DNA of 64,000 nt, taken from assembly GCA_036507285.1 (NCBI GenBank), contig CM071843.1:38255053-38319052 (forward strand). The letters run 5' to 3'. This document shows positions 46,358 through 58,414 of the stretch, in pieces (within the stretch, counting starts at the first letter, position 1; each line of letters opens with the position of its first letter). The notes under the pieces are model-generated. The model saw only the letters and a list, made by a program, of their open reading frames with translations. It did not search any database and had not been told where the DNA came from. The DNA comes from Trichosanthes cucumerina. Lineage: Eukaryota > Streptophyta > Magnoliopsida > Cucurbitales > Cucurbitaceae. Made by a program: the position numbers and the translations under genes.

Positions 46358-48131
46358 TCCCCCCTTTCTTTAAAAGGATTTGTCCTCAAATCAAAGTCTT
46401 CATTTCCTGCATCAAAAGGATTTAAATCAGCCACATTAAAAGTAGAACTTACATTGTACTCACCTCGAAGATCTAGTTTGTATGCATTCATTGACCAGCT
46501 CTAATACTTGAAATGGACCATCTCCTATTGGTTGAAGTTTAGACTTCCTTTGATCCATGAACCTTTCCTTTCGTAGATGAACCCAAACCCATTCACCAGG
46601 CTTAAAAATCAATTTCTTTCTTCCTTGGTTCTTTTGAATGACTAGCTTTTGATTCTTCTTTTCAATCCTTTCCTTGACTTCTTTGTGCAAATTTTTGATG
46701 TATTCGGCTTTAGAAACAGCTGCATTACTAGAAAACATATTAGGTGGTAAAGGTGATAAATCTAGAGGAGTTAAGGGATTAAATCCATATACAACCTCAA
46801 AAGATGAACAATGAGTGGTGTTATGTATCGCTCTATTGTATGCAAACTCCACAAAAAGGTAAAGTCTCTTTCCAAGACTTACGATTCTTAGAAATTAGCA
46901 ATCTAAGCAATGCCTCTTAACCACCTCAGTTTGTCCATCAGTTTGGGGGTGACAAGTTGTTGAAAACAAAAGCTTAATTCTCAATTTTCCCCACCAAACT
47001 TTCCAATAATGACTTAAAAATTTTGCATCTCTATCACTTACAATGGTTTTTGGAATGCCATGCAATCTAACCACTTCCCTAAAGAATAGATTAGCCATGT
47101 TAGTTGCATCATCTGTTTTGTTACATGGAATGAAATGTGTCATTTTACTAAACCTATCAACCACCACAAAAATGTTATCATGATGTCTCCTAGTCTTTGG
47201 CAATCCTAGAACAAAATCCATGCTAATGTCAACCCATGGTTCACTAGGAACATCTAAAGGTGTGTAAAAGCCATGTGGTTGTGTCTTAGCCTGCTATAGC
47301 TTTGTTTGGCTTTTGAGGTGCTTCAAAGTTTCATGATCTGGATGAAAAACTCTTTTGGCCACAAGTAATGTTGCCAAACTTGCAAAGTCCTCACAAGTGC
47401 ATGTAGTACTTTGTCACATGTCGAGTAGTTGAGGAGTTGTGCTCCATTTAGCTTCTCACTAAAGAACATGATTGACCTCTTTTCTTGCATCAAAACAACT
47501 CCTATACCTATCCCACTTGCATCACATTCAATCTCAAAAGATTTTTCAAAGTTAGGTAAAGCAAGACAAGGTGCATTGGTCAATTTATCTTTTAATTCAT
47601 TGAATGCATTCTCTTGCTTTTTTGTCCATTAAAACTTCACATGCTCTTTGACAAGTTCATTTAATGGTGAGGCTATACTACTGAAATTCTTAATAAACCT
47701 CCTATAAAAACTAACCAAACCATGAAAAGACCTCACCTCATTTGCATTGCTAGGTGTTGGCCGCTCTCGGATAACCTTTACCTTTTTTTCATCAACTTGC
47801 ACTCCATCCCATCCAACAATGAAACCAGGAAATTTACTTGGAATAGACAAAAACTGCACTTTATGAAGTTGGCATATAGCTTCTCTTCTCTAAGTTTAAG
47901 TAAAATTGTCTTAACATGCAAAATATGATTATTCAAGCTTTTTGAGTAAACAAGAATATCATCAAAGTACACAACAAAAAAAATTCCAATATACTCTCTC
48001 AACACATGATTCATTAGCCTCATAAAAGTACTCGGTGCATTAGTAAGGCCAAATGGCATAAGAAGCCATTCATAAAGTCCAAATTTAGTTTTGAAATTCG
48101 TTTTCCACTCATCTCCCACATGCATTCGAAT
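46358..48131 (-). pseudogene. CRM-like pol (RT, RNase H, integrase) with internal deletion
   Basis: RT from mid-palm (MHVGDEWKTNFKTKFGLYEW ... YFDDILVYSKS) at 48125-47778. Thumb (VDEKKVKVI, RSFHGLVSFYRRFI) at 47859-47629. RNase H start (ECDASGIGIGVVL) at 47583-47323. Integrase core (MDFVLGLPKTRRHHDNIFVV ... TCHPQTDGQTEVV) at 47221-46895. Integrase C-terminus (AYNRAIHNTTHCSSFEV ... FKPGEWVWVHLRKERF) at 46852-46460. Tail SSTFNVADLNPFDAGNEDFD up to the LTR. RNase H end and the integrase zinc finger are deleted near 47295. There are several frameshifts. It is close to the 10996-18313 element but from a different copy. Confidence 0.88.
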
Positions 48132-51100
48132 TTGATGTCAATGTGTGTTACCAATGTGGGCAACAAGGACATTTTAAGAGGGATTGTCCACAGGTTAGAG
48201 TAGCCACACAGAGGGACCAGGGAGTTGGGTCCCAGACAGTTGAGCAGCCAAGAGTTCCAGTAGCTGCAAGAGAGGGCACCAGTGGTGCTAAATAGAAAGA
48301 AAGTTGTTTTCAAGAAACCAGGATTAGCTGGAATGGTTTTTAGGGGTGAAAGGAAGATTATTCCTACGAGCTTGATTTCAGCATTAAAAGCTGAAAAATT
48401 GTTGAGGAAAGGTTGCATGGCATTTCTTGCACACGTAGTGGTGGTGCAGGAAGAAAAACTAAAACCAGAAGATGTTCTTGTTGTGAACGAATTTCTTGAT
48501 GTTTTTCCAAGTAGATCCGTCGGGGTTGCCACACCGATAGGGAAGTTGAGTTCACTATTGAATTGCTACCAGAACAGACACCTATTTCTTAAAGCTGTAT
48601 ATAATGGCTCCAAGTGAGCTCAAGGAGTTGAAGATGCAGTTACAAGAACTAGTTGATAAAGGATACACCAGACCTAGTGTATCACCCTGGGGAGCTCAAG
48701 TGTTATTTGTAAAGAAGAGAGAGAGTACCCTTAGATTATGCATTGATTATAGACAGTAAAACAAGTCACGATACGTAATAAGTATCCTTTACTCCGTATA
48801 GATGACTTGTTTGACCAGTTAAGAGGAGCATCAGTATTTTCTAAGATTAATTTGAGATCATGATACCATCAGTTAAAGGTTAGGGAATCAGATATTCCTA
48901 AGACAACATTCAGAACCAAGTAAGGGCATTATGAGTATTTAGTAATGTCGTTCGGTTTGACGAATGCACCATCAGTTTTCATGGACCTCATGAACAGGAT
49001 ATTCCACCAGTATTTGGATCAGTTCGTGATAGTATTTATTGATGATATACTAGTTTACTCAATTGATAGGAAAACTCATGAGGAACATTTGAGGATTATT
49101 CTATAAACACTACGAGATAAGCAGTTGTATGCTAAATTCACCAAATGTGAGTTTTGGTTGAATCAGGTAGTGTTTCTGGAGCATGATGTTTCAACAAATG
49201 GTGTTAGTATGGATCCAAATTAAGTGAAAGTTGTGGACAACTTGGAGAGACTAGTTAGTGCGACAGAGGTACGTAGTTTTCTAGGCTTGGCAGGATACTA
49301 CAGACGGTTTGTTGAGGATTTCTCACGATTAGCATTACCATTAACAATTTTGACAAGGAAGAATGCTAAGTTTGAATGGTTAGATAAGTGTGAACAGGGT
49401 TTTCAAGAGCTGAAAAAAGGTTAGTTACAAAGACCTATTTCGACACTTCGTATACAGAATAGAGTATGTAATTTATTGTGACGCCTCGAGGCAAGGTTTA
49501 GGGTTTGTGCTCGTGCAAGAAGGAAAAGTAATAGCTTGTGCGTCACGACAATTGAAAAAGCACGAATGTAATTACCCTACCCACGATCTCGAGCTAGCAG
49601 CAGTTGTTTTAGCACTGAAGATCTGGAGACATTACTTGTTTGGTGAAAGGTGTCACATTTACACAGATCATAAGAGTCTGAAATATATCTTCGATTAGAA
49701 GGAGTTGAATATGAGACAAAGAAGATGGTTAAAACTGATTAAAGATTATGATTGTACTATAGAATACCATCCAGGTAAGGCGAATGTGGTAGCAGATGCA
49801 TTGAGTAGGAAGTCAAGACTTCCTAAGGACGCCTTGTGTGGTATTCGAGCGACATTTTTAAGTACTCTATGGGATTCTAAGGCAGTTGTGAATGCAGATA
49901 GTTCAGGGAATCTTTTAGCTTAATTCCAGGTCAGGTCTTCACTCATAGCAAAGGTTGTGAGAAGACAACCAGAGGATAGTAACTTGCAGAGAATGTTTGG
50001 GAAGTCCAAACAAGGCCCAGAAGTAGTATTTAAAATGAGATCAGATGGAGCCATAGAGAGGCAGGGAAGACTATGTGTTCCGAGTGTTAGTGAGCTTAAA
50101 GATGCTATTCTAGAGGAAGCTCACAGTTCAGCTTACGCTATGCATCCAGGAAGCACCCAGATGTATAAGACATTGAAAGGGAACGTATTGGTGACCTGGG
50201 ATGAAGCGAAAGGTAGCTGATTATGTTGATAATGTTTGATCTGCGAACAGGTTAAACCAGTTAAACAGAGACCAGGAGGACTCCTTAATCCATTGCCAGT
50301 GCCGGAATGGGAATAGGAGAATATCACTATGGATTTTCTGTTTGGATTACCACGTACTTCTAGTGGACATGATGATATTTCGGTAATAGTGGATAGACTG
50401 ACTTAAACATCACGGTTTATATCGATTAGAGCGACATCTACGCTTGATCAACTAGCTAAGCTATACGTCGACAGAATTGTGAGTCCATACGGAGTGCTAG
50501 TGTCCATAGTTTCAGATAGGGATCCAAGATTTACTTCTAAGTTTTGGCTTAGTTTACAGAAGGCTATGGGGACAAAGTTGAAATTTAGTATAAATGTTCC
50601 ATCCTCGCATGTGATGGTCGAGTTAAAGAGGACCATCCGGCACTCCTAGAGGATATGTTGAGAGCATGTGTCCTTCAATTTAAGGGTAGTTGTGATACAC
50701 ACCTATCACTTATGGAATCCGCTTATAATAACGACTATTAGTCAAGTATTGGCATGGCACCATTTGAGGCTCTGCATGAAAGGTCGTGTAGAACACCCAT
50801 ATGTTGGAATGAAGTAGGAAAGCGGAAGCTAATCAATCCTCGAATTGGTACAAAATAGACAGATAATATTAAGGTAATCGTAAAGAATCAAGGTAGCACA
50901 AGACCCATCGTAAGAGTAACGCAGATAAGAGACGAAAGGACTTAGAATTCCGTGCCGGAGATCAAGTTAAGCCCTAGATAATGGGACGAGTTGGGCCAAG
51001 ACCTCTATGTGATGGAGTTGCCAGCAGAACTATCTCGAGTACATAATGTTTTCCATGTATCAATGCTGAGGAAATACATTTCTGGTCCATCACATGTGCT

Positions 51101-51329
51101 CAAGGTAGAACCGATACAACTTAAGGAGAATCTATCATATGAGGAAGAGGTATCTTTAATTTTTGAAAGAAAGGTAAGCTAAGTCCCTGATATATTGGTC
51201 CTTATCAAGTAACGGGACAAGTTGGGCCAGCAGCCTACAGACTAGAATTGCCAGCAGAACTATCTCGAGAACATGATGTTTTTCATGTGTCCATGTTGAG
51301 GAAGTATATTCCAGATCTGACACATGTGC
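48132..51329 (+). mobile_element. Gypsy C0: truncated first unit of a tandem array
   Basis: The internal region of a Del/Tekay-like element, beginning inside gag at the CCHC knuckle (CYQCGQQGHFKRDC near 48150-48190) and ending at the LTR at 51330. It has no 5' LTR. The unit matches 55202-58414 at an offset of about 7070 bp. The aspartic protease segment is missing: the sequence jumps from GAGGGCACCAGTGGTGCTAAA to the KEVVFKKPG linker (about 48290-48300). Confidence 0.88.
48600..51329 (+). pseudogene. pol of gypsy C0 (RT, RNase H, integrase)
   Basis: RT from about 48605 (MAPSELKELKMQLQELVDKG, SVSPWGAQVLFVKK, LCIDYRQ, then VFIDDILVYS near 49030). RNase H 49440-49920 (YCDASRQGLGFVL, HDLELAAVVLALKIWRHY, YTDHKSLKYIF, GKANVVADALSRKS). 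Integrase 49957-51060 (HPGSTQMYKTL ... MDFLFGLPRTSSGHDD ... IVSDRDPRF). The last ~180 bp repeat the integrase C-terminus from another copy (SPRYIGPYQVTGQVGPAAYR). Many stops and frameshifts, several shared with units C and D (TGA after LRS, TAA after TK, TAG after IFD). Confidence 0.88.
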
Positions 51330-53944
51330 TGTAAGCCCTAAACTCTATTTTCTTTTATCATTTTACACTCATTCATGATGTTTTGAAATAAGCAAAATCG
51401 GATAGGTTGCACTAAATGATGTCGTGATCGAATTTCGAAATCTATTGAATTTGGAGCTACAATGTGTCCAAACTTCATAAGGGAATAGGTAAACCATTGA
51501 AATAAGCATATTAAAAGTTGCATTGAAGTAAGTTCAAATCATTAGCAAATTGGAGAAGTTTTAGGTGCATCATGTATTGAATGGAAGATCATATGTTTCA
51601 CAGACTTGGGATAAGTTGGCTAAATGCTTAGGGTTTCTTTACACACTTATTTTGGTGTTTTAAAAAGAAAAGGAAATGAAACAATGTTTAATATATTAAG
51701 TTTTGTTTTGTTAAGAAAAGAAAAGAAAAGAAAAGAAAGAAAGGGATAAAGGAAAGAAAAAAGAAAAGGGAAAAAGAAAAGAAAAGCAAAAGCAAAAAGG
51801 GAAGAAGACAAATACCACCTCCACCGCTTGTATTTTTTAAAATAACTTTATCTTCTCCATTTTCTTCTTCATTTTATCAAAACCAAAGCTGAAGCTTCGT
51901 TGGAGAAGGAGAAAGGAAGAGAATGGAAGACATTTTCGTGATTGGAGCTGGAATTGCAGAAGAAAGGAGGAGAACTCAAAGCTTAGTTGTATAGCAGCAA
52001 GGTGATCAACTCAGACCAGTTCTGATGTTTTGGTCTTCTCTGAGCTCTACAAGAAGAGGTAAGAGTTGAGTTTTGATACATGAAAGTTAACTCAATTTGG
52101 AACAAAGTTTGTGAAGGAAGCTCGAGCTAATACTGAAGTTAACTTACTGTTTTGTTAAGAGGAAGACAGAAGACAGAATTTGCTGTCAAATCTAGAATGT
52201 CTCTGATGTTTTGGTTGTTCTGATCTGAATACTTGGAGTTAGAAGCTCTAATTGGTATGGTTTGAAAGCTTATTTAATTTCCTACAACTTTCATGAAGAA
52301 ATCGTGAGTAGAAAATGTCTAGAAGATGTTCTAAATATCCGGTTAAATTTGTTGTACAGCAGGAAATCCGAATCTGGAAACAGCAGAAGTCTGTTTTGAG
52401 GAAAGTCGCTTTCGAGGTAATTCTGAACAAATCGGTTTGGAATTTCAATTTCATGTCTTCATATGATTTTTAGAGGGTTCAAAAAGGAAGAGTTTGGTAT
52501 AAATTACATTATTTTTGGATAAGTAATGAAGAAGTTATGGTTGTCTGAATACAGGGCAGAAAAATCGAAAATGCTGGAAATTTGAATGTGTGTTTTCTTG
52601 CAAGTTTTAAGGTCAAAAATCATGAGCTCGAGGTTCTAATGATTGATTTGGCTTGTTTGACAGGCCAAGAGCAAATAGGTCAAGTTTACAAGTCAAGGTT
52701 CCAATTCTAATACTGTGAGTGACTCTATCTTAGAACTATGTTTGACCTATGTTTTTCTTCATGAACATAAGTGTTGATAATTACACCTTGTTTGAACTAA
52801 TTGTGAATGGCTTCATAGAGTTTTCTAACATTAAGTCATGATGGAACCTAAGCATGCTTTGAATTAGTTGTAACTATAAATCCACTTGGGAACATGTTTA
52901 GATGATAATGTGAAAATGTCAAGAAATTGTTGTATGTTAAAGACATGATTTCCATGGTACACAAATTATGCCCTTGTTTGGGGTTAACCCCTAATACTGA
53001 AGGACATTCGAGAAGGTACTTAGGGGGGGGAATGAATCATGATATCCCGATACTGAAGGACAACGAGAAGGTATCCGGGAAGTAAATGGTTTTACCTAAA
53101 TACTGAAGGACAATGAGAAGGTATTCGGGTAGTAAATGGTTTTACCTTAATACTGAAGGACATAGAGAAGGTATTAGGGAAAACCAAACGACCAAAGGTA
53201 TTCCACGTGCACGTGAGAGAGAGAGAGAGGTATGAACCTTATTAGTATAAATGTAACTCTACCACCTATATGGTTTGATGAGGTATCATGTCATGTGTTT
53301 TATTGTTATGAGCTTCTATATTATTGATCTATCTACCCTCGATAAGTTAGTACATTTCGAGTTGTGTGCTATGCACAAGTGGTGACTTAAAACACAGTAA
53401 ATTGGAAGCATGGTTTGTTAATGTTTACAAACAGATGTTAAGCTATTTTGTACTTATAATCTGCCATTATTATGATTCACCTGTGAGCTTATAATGTTTT
53501 AAAGATAGACACTCACTGAGCTTTTTAGCTCATTCTTTCAATGTTTTCAACCATTTTCAGGTAGAGATCGAGCTCCTTGTACCGACATCCCGCCATAGTC
53601 ACTGGAAGTTTCATAAGTTGTTAGTTTGTACGTGGTTGGTGTTGTATAGCAAGTCGTTATGTAGTTATAGAAGTTTTGTACATTAGTGGTTGTATAAACA
53701 TTGAGTTGTCTTGTGTTGTTTTGATGCACTTGACTTTTAGTTTCCAAGAGAGACTTATGAGGGTTTTTCCTTGTGTATGGTTAATAGTTGTCCATTTCAT
53801 TGTGTGTTATGTTAAAATGTTCCATATGCGAACATAATATGTTTATCAGAGTACAGGTCAGCAGTATTGTTAAGAGGTAAACAATGTCTGTTGGTTTCAC
53901 GCCACTTTCGGGCTAAGTAGCAGTAGTTCGGGAAGGGTGTGACA
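51330..53944 (+). repeat. LTR shared by units C0 and C
   Basis: 2615 bp, TGTAAGCCC...GTGTGACA. Nearly identical to 58415-61039. It has an A/G-rich tract (about 51710-51800), a minisatellite (52993-53190), a short GA run near 53215, and a 3' part homologous to the A and B LTRs. Confidence 0.92.
52993..53190 (+). repeat. Minisatellite in the C LTR
   Basis: Four units starting at about 52993, 53050, 53100 and 53150, each opening ATACTGAAGGACA followed by GAGAAGGTA. The same array lies at 60082-60270 in the D LTR. Confidence 0.9.
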
Positions 53945-54179
53945 ACTTGGTATAAGAGCAAGATTAGCTCCATGGGAATGAGACAGGGCAAGTTAGCTCG
54001 AGAACAAAGTAAAAGTCATAACAAGTTATTGAGTTAGTTGAGATAGAACTAGTAAGGTATGGTCCAAGTAAGAATAAGAGTAAGTCCCGTTAGGGCTAAA
54101 ATGTGAATGGAAGTTTAGTACTGTGTATGGGAGTTAGATATCCATAGTATGTCTAGTATATTGATATGTTATTGGAGTC

Positions 54180-55270
54180 ATGCCACCACGTACTAGCAGA
54201 CGACGCATTTGGCGGGGATCGGGGCGGGATGCGAGGATCCTACCCAAGGCCAACTCGAGAGGGGATCTAGTGCCCGAGAGTCCAAACCGAGGCTACTGAT
54301 GAGCAACATGTTAGTTTTTCACAGAAGCTGTGTGGGCGAGAGAGAGCAGGCCAAGTGATCCAAAAAAAAAAAAAAAGAAGGCGTATAGAATAGAACGCCT
54401 AAAGAAATTAGGAGCCACAAAGTGTTTGATGGTTCCATAGATCCAGTGATGCCGAGGTTTTGGTGAATATGCTACAAAATGTTTTGATGTAATGAGTTGC
54501 TCTCGAGAAGCAAGGTCAAACTAGCCACATTCCTACTAGAGAAAGAAGCGAGAGGGATGGTGGAAATCGATTTTAGCTGGATGGAGTGATGCATGTATTA
54601 TGGATTGGCAAACATTCAGAGGCATATTCAAAGATAAATATTACCCTAGCACGTATCGTGAGGCAAAAAGAGGATGAATTTTTAGAATCGAAGCAAGGGC
54701 CACTTTCGGTGGGTGAGTATGAGAGAAGGTATAACGAAACATCACGGTATGTCGATGTGATTATGGCAACCGAGAGTGACAGTCGGAGATTTGAAAGAGG
54801 TTACGTCCCGAGATACGAACCCCACCACGAGCATTGAAAAGTGGGTGACTTTTTCCTCGCTTGTAGAGAGTGCTCTCACGTGTTGAGCAGAGTATAACAG
54901 AGGCACAAAGCGGTGGTGGAGCCTACTCGAGGGCCTTCACCGACGAGCGAGTTTCCATGGTCGTGAGCAATGACGATTCACACTGGAGTGAATGTTTTGA
55001 GTCGTCGAGGACTTTAAAAGTCGAGTGGCGCCGGACATCGAGGTAAACGCATGTTAGTGATGCCTATCGAGGCGAGCCAAAGAGCACCTAGTCAATCTGC
55101 GATCCACAAGAAGACAACCGACAATACAGAGAGTTTGCTGCAAGTGCAACAAGGAGAACTCCATGTACAAATTGTGGCAAGAGTCATCGAGGCCAATGTC
55201 CGGTTGATGTCAATGTGTGTTACCAATGTGGGCAACAAGGACATTTTAAGAGAGGATTGTCCACGGCCTT
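54180..55270 (+). pseudogene. gag of gypsy unit C
   Basis: Start ATG 54180 (MPPRTSRR). The gag domain is readable in pieces (54586-54837: EYERRYNETSRYVDVIMATE). CCHC knuckles: NCGKSHRGQC and CYQCGQQGHFK near 55165-55255, the last broken by a one-base gain before DC. Most frame breaks fall at sites where another copy has CAG or CTG. Confidence 0.82.
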
Positions 55271-55369
55271 AGAGTAGCCACAGAGGGACCAGGAGTTGGG
55301 TCCCAGACAGTTGAGCAGCCAAGAGTTCCAGTAGCTGCAAGAGAGGGCACCAGTGGTGCTAAATAGAAA

Positions 55370-58300
55370 GGAAGTTGTTTTCAAGAAACCAGGATTAGCT
55401 GGAATGGTTTTTAGGGGTGAAAGGAAGATTATTCCTACGAGCTTGATTTTCACATTAAAAGTGAAAAGTTGTTGAGGAAAGGTTGCATGGCATTTCTTGC
55501 ACACGTAGTGGAGTGTGCAGGAAGAAAAACTAAAACCGAAGATGTTCTTGTTGTGAACGAATTTCTTGATGTTTTTCCAAAGAGATCCGTCGTGGTTGCC
55601 ACCTGATAGGGAAGTTGAGTTCACTATTGAATTGCTACCAGGAACAACACCTATTTCTTAAGCGCTGTATATAATGGCTCCAAGTGAGCTCAAGGAGTTG
55701 AAGATGCAGTTACAAGAACTAGTTGATAAAGGATACACCAGACCTAGTGTATCACCCTGGGGAGCTCAAGTGTTATTTGTAAAGAAGAGAGAGAGTACCC
55801 TTACATTATGCATTGATTATAGACAGTAAAACAAGTCACGATACGTAATAAGTATCCTTTACTCCGTATAGATGACTTGTTTGACCAGTTAAGAGGAGCA
55901 TCAGTGTTTTCTAAGATTAATTTGAGATCATGATACCATCAGTTAAAGGTTAGGGAATCAGATATTCCTAAGACAACATTCAGAACCAAGTAAGGGCATT
56001 ATGAGTATTTAGTAATGTCGTTCGGTTTGACGAATGCACAAGCAGTTTTCATGGACCTCATGAACAGGATATTCCACCAGTATTTGGATCAGTTCGTGAT
56101 AGTATTTATTGATGATATACTAGTTTACTCATTGATAGGAAAACTCATGAGGAACATTTGAGGATTATTCTATAAACACTACGAGATAAGCAGTTGTATG
56201 CTAAATTCACCAAATGTGAGTTTTGGTTGAATCAGGTAGTGTTTCTGGAGCATGATGTTTCAACAGATGGTGTTAGTATGGATCCAATTAAGTGAAAGTT
56301 GTGGACAACTTGGAGAGACTAGTTAGTTAGTCATGAGGCACGTAGTTTTCTAGGCTTGGCAGGATACTACAGACGGTTTGTTGAGGATTTCTCACGATTA
56401 GCATTACCATTAACAATTTTGACAAGGAAGAATGCTAAGTTTGAATTGTTAGATAAGTGTGAACAGGGTTTTCAAGAGCTGAAAAAGATGTTAGTTACAG
56501 CACCTATTCTGACACTTCCTGTAACGGGAATAGAGTATGTAATTTATTGTGACGCCTCGAGGCAAGGTTTAGGGTTTGTGCTCGTGCAAGAAGGAAAAGT
56601 AATAGCTTGTGCGTCACGACAATTGAAAAAGCACGAATGTAATTACCCTACCCACGATCTCGAGCTAGCAGCAGTTGTTTTAGCACTGAAGATCTGGAGA
56701 CATTACTTGTTTGGTGAAAGGTGTCACATTTACACAGATCATAAGAGTCTGAAATATATCTTCGATTAGAAGGAGTTGAATATGAGACAAAGAATATGGT
56801 TAAAACTGATTAAAGATTATGATTGTACTATAGAATACCATCCAGGTAAGGCGAATGTGGTAGCAGATGCATTGAGTAGGAAGTCAAGACTTCCTAAGGA
56901 CGCCTTGTGTGGTATTCGAGCGACATTTTTAAGTACTCTATGGGATTCTAAGGCGTTGTGAATGCAGATAGTTCAGTGGAATCTTTTAGCTCAATTCCAG
57001 TCAGTCTTCACTCATAGCAAAGGTTGTGAGAAGACAACCAGAGGATAGTAACTTTGAGAGAATGTTTGGGAAGTCCAAACAAGGCCCGTAAGTAGTATTT
57101 AAAATGAGATCGAGATGGAGCCATAGAGAGGCAGGGGAAGACTATGTGTTCCGAGAGTGTTAGTGAGCTTAAAGATGCTATTCTAGAGGAAGCTCACGAT
57201 TCAACTTTACGCTATGCATCCAGGAAGCACCGGATGTATAAGACATTGAAAGGGAACGTATTGGTGACACGGGATGAAGCGTAAAGGTAAATCGATTATG
57301 TTGATAATGTTTGATCTGCGAACAAAGTTAAACCGATTAAACAGAGACCGGGAGGACTCCTTAATCCATTGCCGGTCGCGGAATGGGAATAGGAGAATAT
57401 CACTATGGATTTTTCTGTTTGGATTACCACGCACTTCTAGTGGACATGATGATATTTCGGTAATAGTGGATAGATCGACTTAAACAAAGACGATTTATAT
57501 CGATTAGAGCGACATCTACGCTTGATCAACTAGCTAAGCTATACGTCGATGTAATTGTGAGTCCCATACGAGTGCTAGTGTCCATAGTTTCAGATAGGGA
57601 TCCAAGATTTACTTCTAAGTTTTGGCTTAGTTCTGAGGAGGCTATGGGGACAAAGTTGAAATTTAGTACAAATGTTCCATCCTCGCATGGATGGTCAATT
57701 AAAGAGGACCATCCGCACCTAGAGGATATGTTGAGAGCATGTGTCCTTCAATTTAAGGGTAGTTGTGATACACACCTATCACTTATGGAATCCGCTTATA
57801 ATAACGACTATTAGTCAAGTATTGGCATGGCACCATTTGAGGCTCTGCATGAAAGGTCGTGTAGAACACCCATATGTTGGAATGAAGTAGGAAAGCGGAA
57901 GCTAATCAATCTGAATTGGTACAAAATAGGACAGATAATATTAAGGTAATCGTAAAGAATCAAGGTAGCACAAGACCGCCGTAAGAGTAACGCAGAGATA
58001 AGAGACGAAAAGGACTTAGAATTCCGTGTCGGAGATCAAGTTAAGCCCTAGATAATGGGACGAGTTGGGCCAAGAGAACCTCTGATTGGAGTTGCCGCAG
58101 AGAACTATCTCGAGTACATAATGTTTTCCATGTATCAATGCCGAGGAAATACATTTCTCGGTCCATCACATGTGCTCAAGGTAGAACCGATACAACTTAA
58201 GGAGAATCTATCATATGAGGAAGAACCTCTCACGGTATTGGATCGGAAAGAAGCAGTGCTTAGGAACAAGTGAATACCACTGGTAGAGGTCTTGTGGAGA

Positions 58301-58378
58301 AATCACGACGTCGAGGAAGCAACATGGGAAACCGAAGACACAATGAAAGAAAAGTACCCACAACTTTTTCGTCTTTGA
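55370..58378 (+). pseudogene. pol of gypsy unit C, with chromodomain remnant
   Basis: Linker (EVVFKKPGLAGMVFRGERK) from about 55371. RT 55670-56330 (VFIDDILVYS near 56102). RNase H in a 137-codon open frame 56356-56769 (LAGYYRRFVEDFSRLAL ... YCDASRQGLGFVL ... YTDHKSLKYIFD), a TAG, then GKANVVADALSRKS. Integrase 57000-58170 in broken frames (FGLPRTSSGHDDISVIVDRS, IVSDRDPRFTSKFWL). C-terminal chromodomain-like end 58200-58378 (YEEEPLTVLDRK ... VEVLWRNHDVEEATWETEDT), one stop inside. The chromodomain is what supports the chromovirus class. Confidence 0.88.
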
Positions 58379-58414
58379 ATTTCGAGGCGAAATTCCTCTT
58401 AAGGGGTAGTAAAT

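Larger units (their letters stand above)
44705..48137 (-). mobile_element. CRM-like gypsy element E, truncated
   Basis: A minus-strand pol fragment (48137-46358), a polypurine tract (sense AAAGAAAGGGGGGA next to 46357), and the first ~70 bp of a 3' LTR (sense TGATGTGAATC from 46357). That LTR stretch is broken by the two solo LTRs (45484-46342 and 44721-45434) and ends at 44705, where it meets the truncated LTR of copy 2. The right end is a junction with gypsy C0 at 48132-48137. Confidence 0.8.
53945..58414 (+). mobile_element. Internal region of gypsy unit C
   Basis: Runs LTR to LTR. The primer site reads TTGGTATAAGAGC (53947-53959), one base from the canonical TTGGTATCAGAGC. It contains leader, gag (54180), no protease, pol, chromodomain remnant and a polypurine-like tract AAGGGGTAG (58401-58409) just before the D LTR. 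Confidence 0.9.

Noticed and set aside
48020..48532. 170-codon minus-strand frame across the E/C0 junction
   Set aside because: It is antisense to recognisable gag-pol linker sequence and crosses a breakpoint; a shadow frame. Similar antisense frames at 55220-55624 and 62362-62700 are rejected for the same reason.
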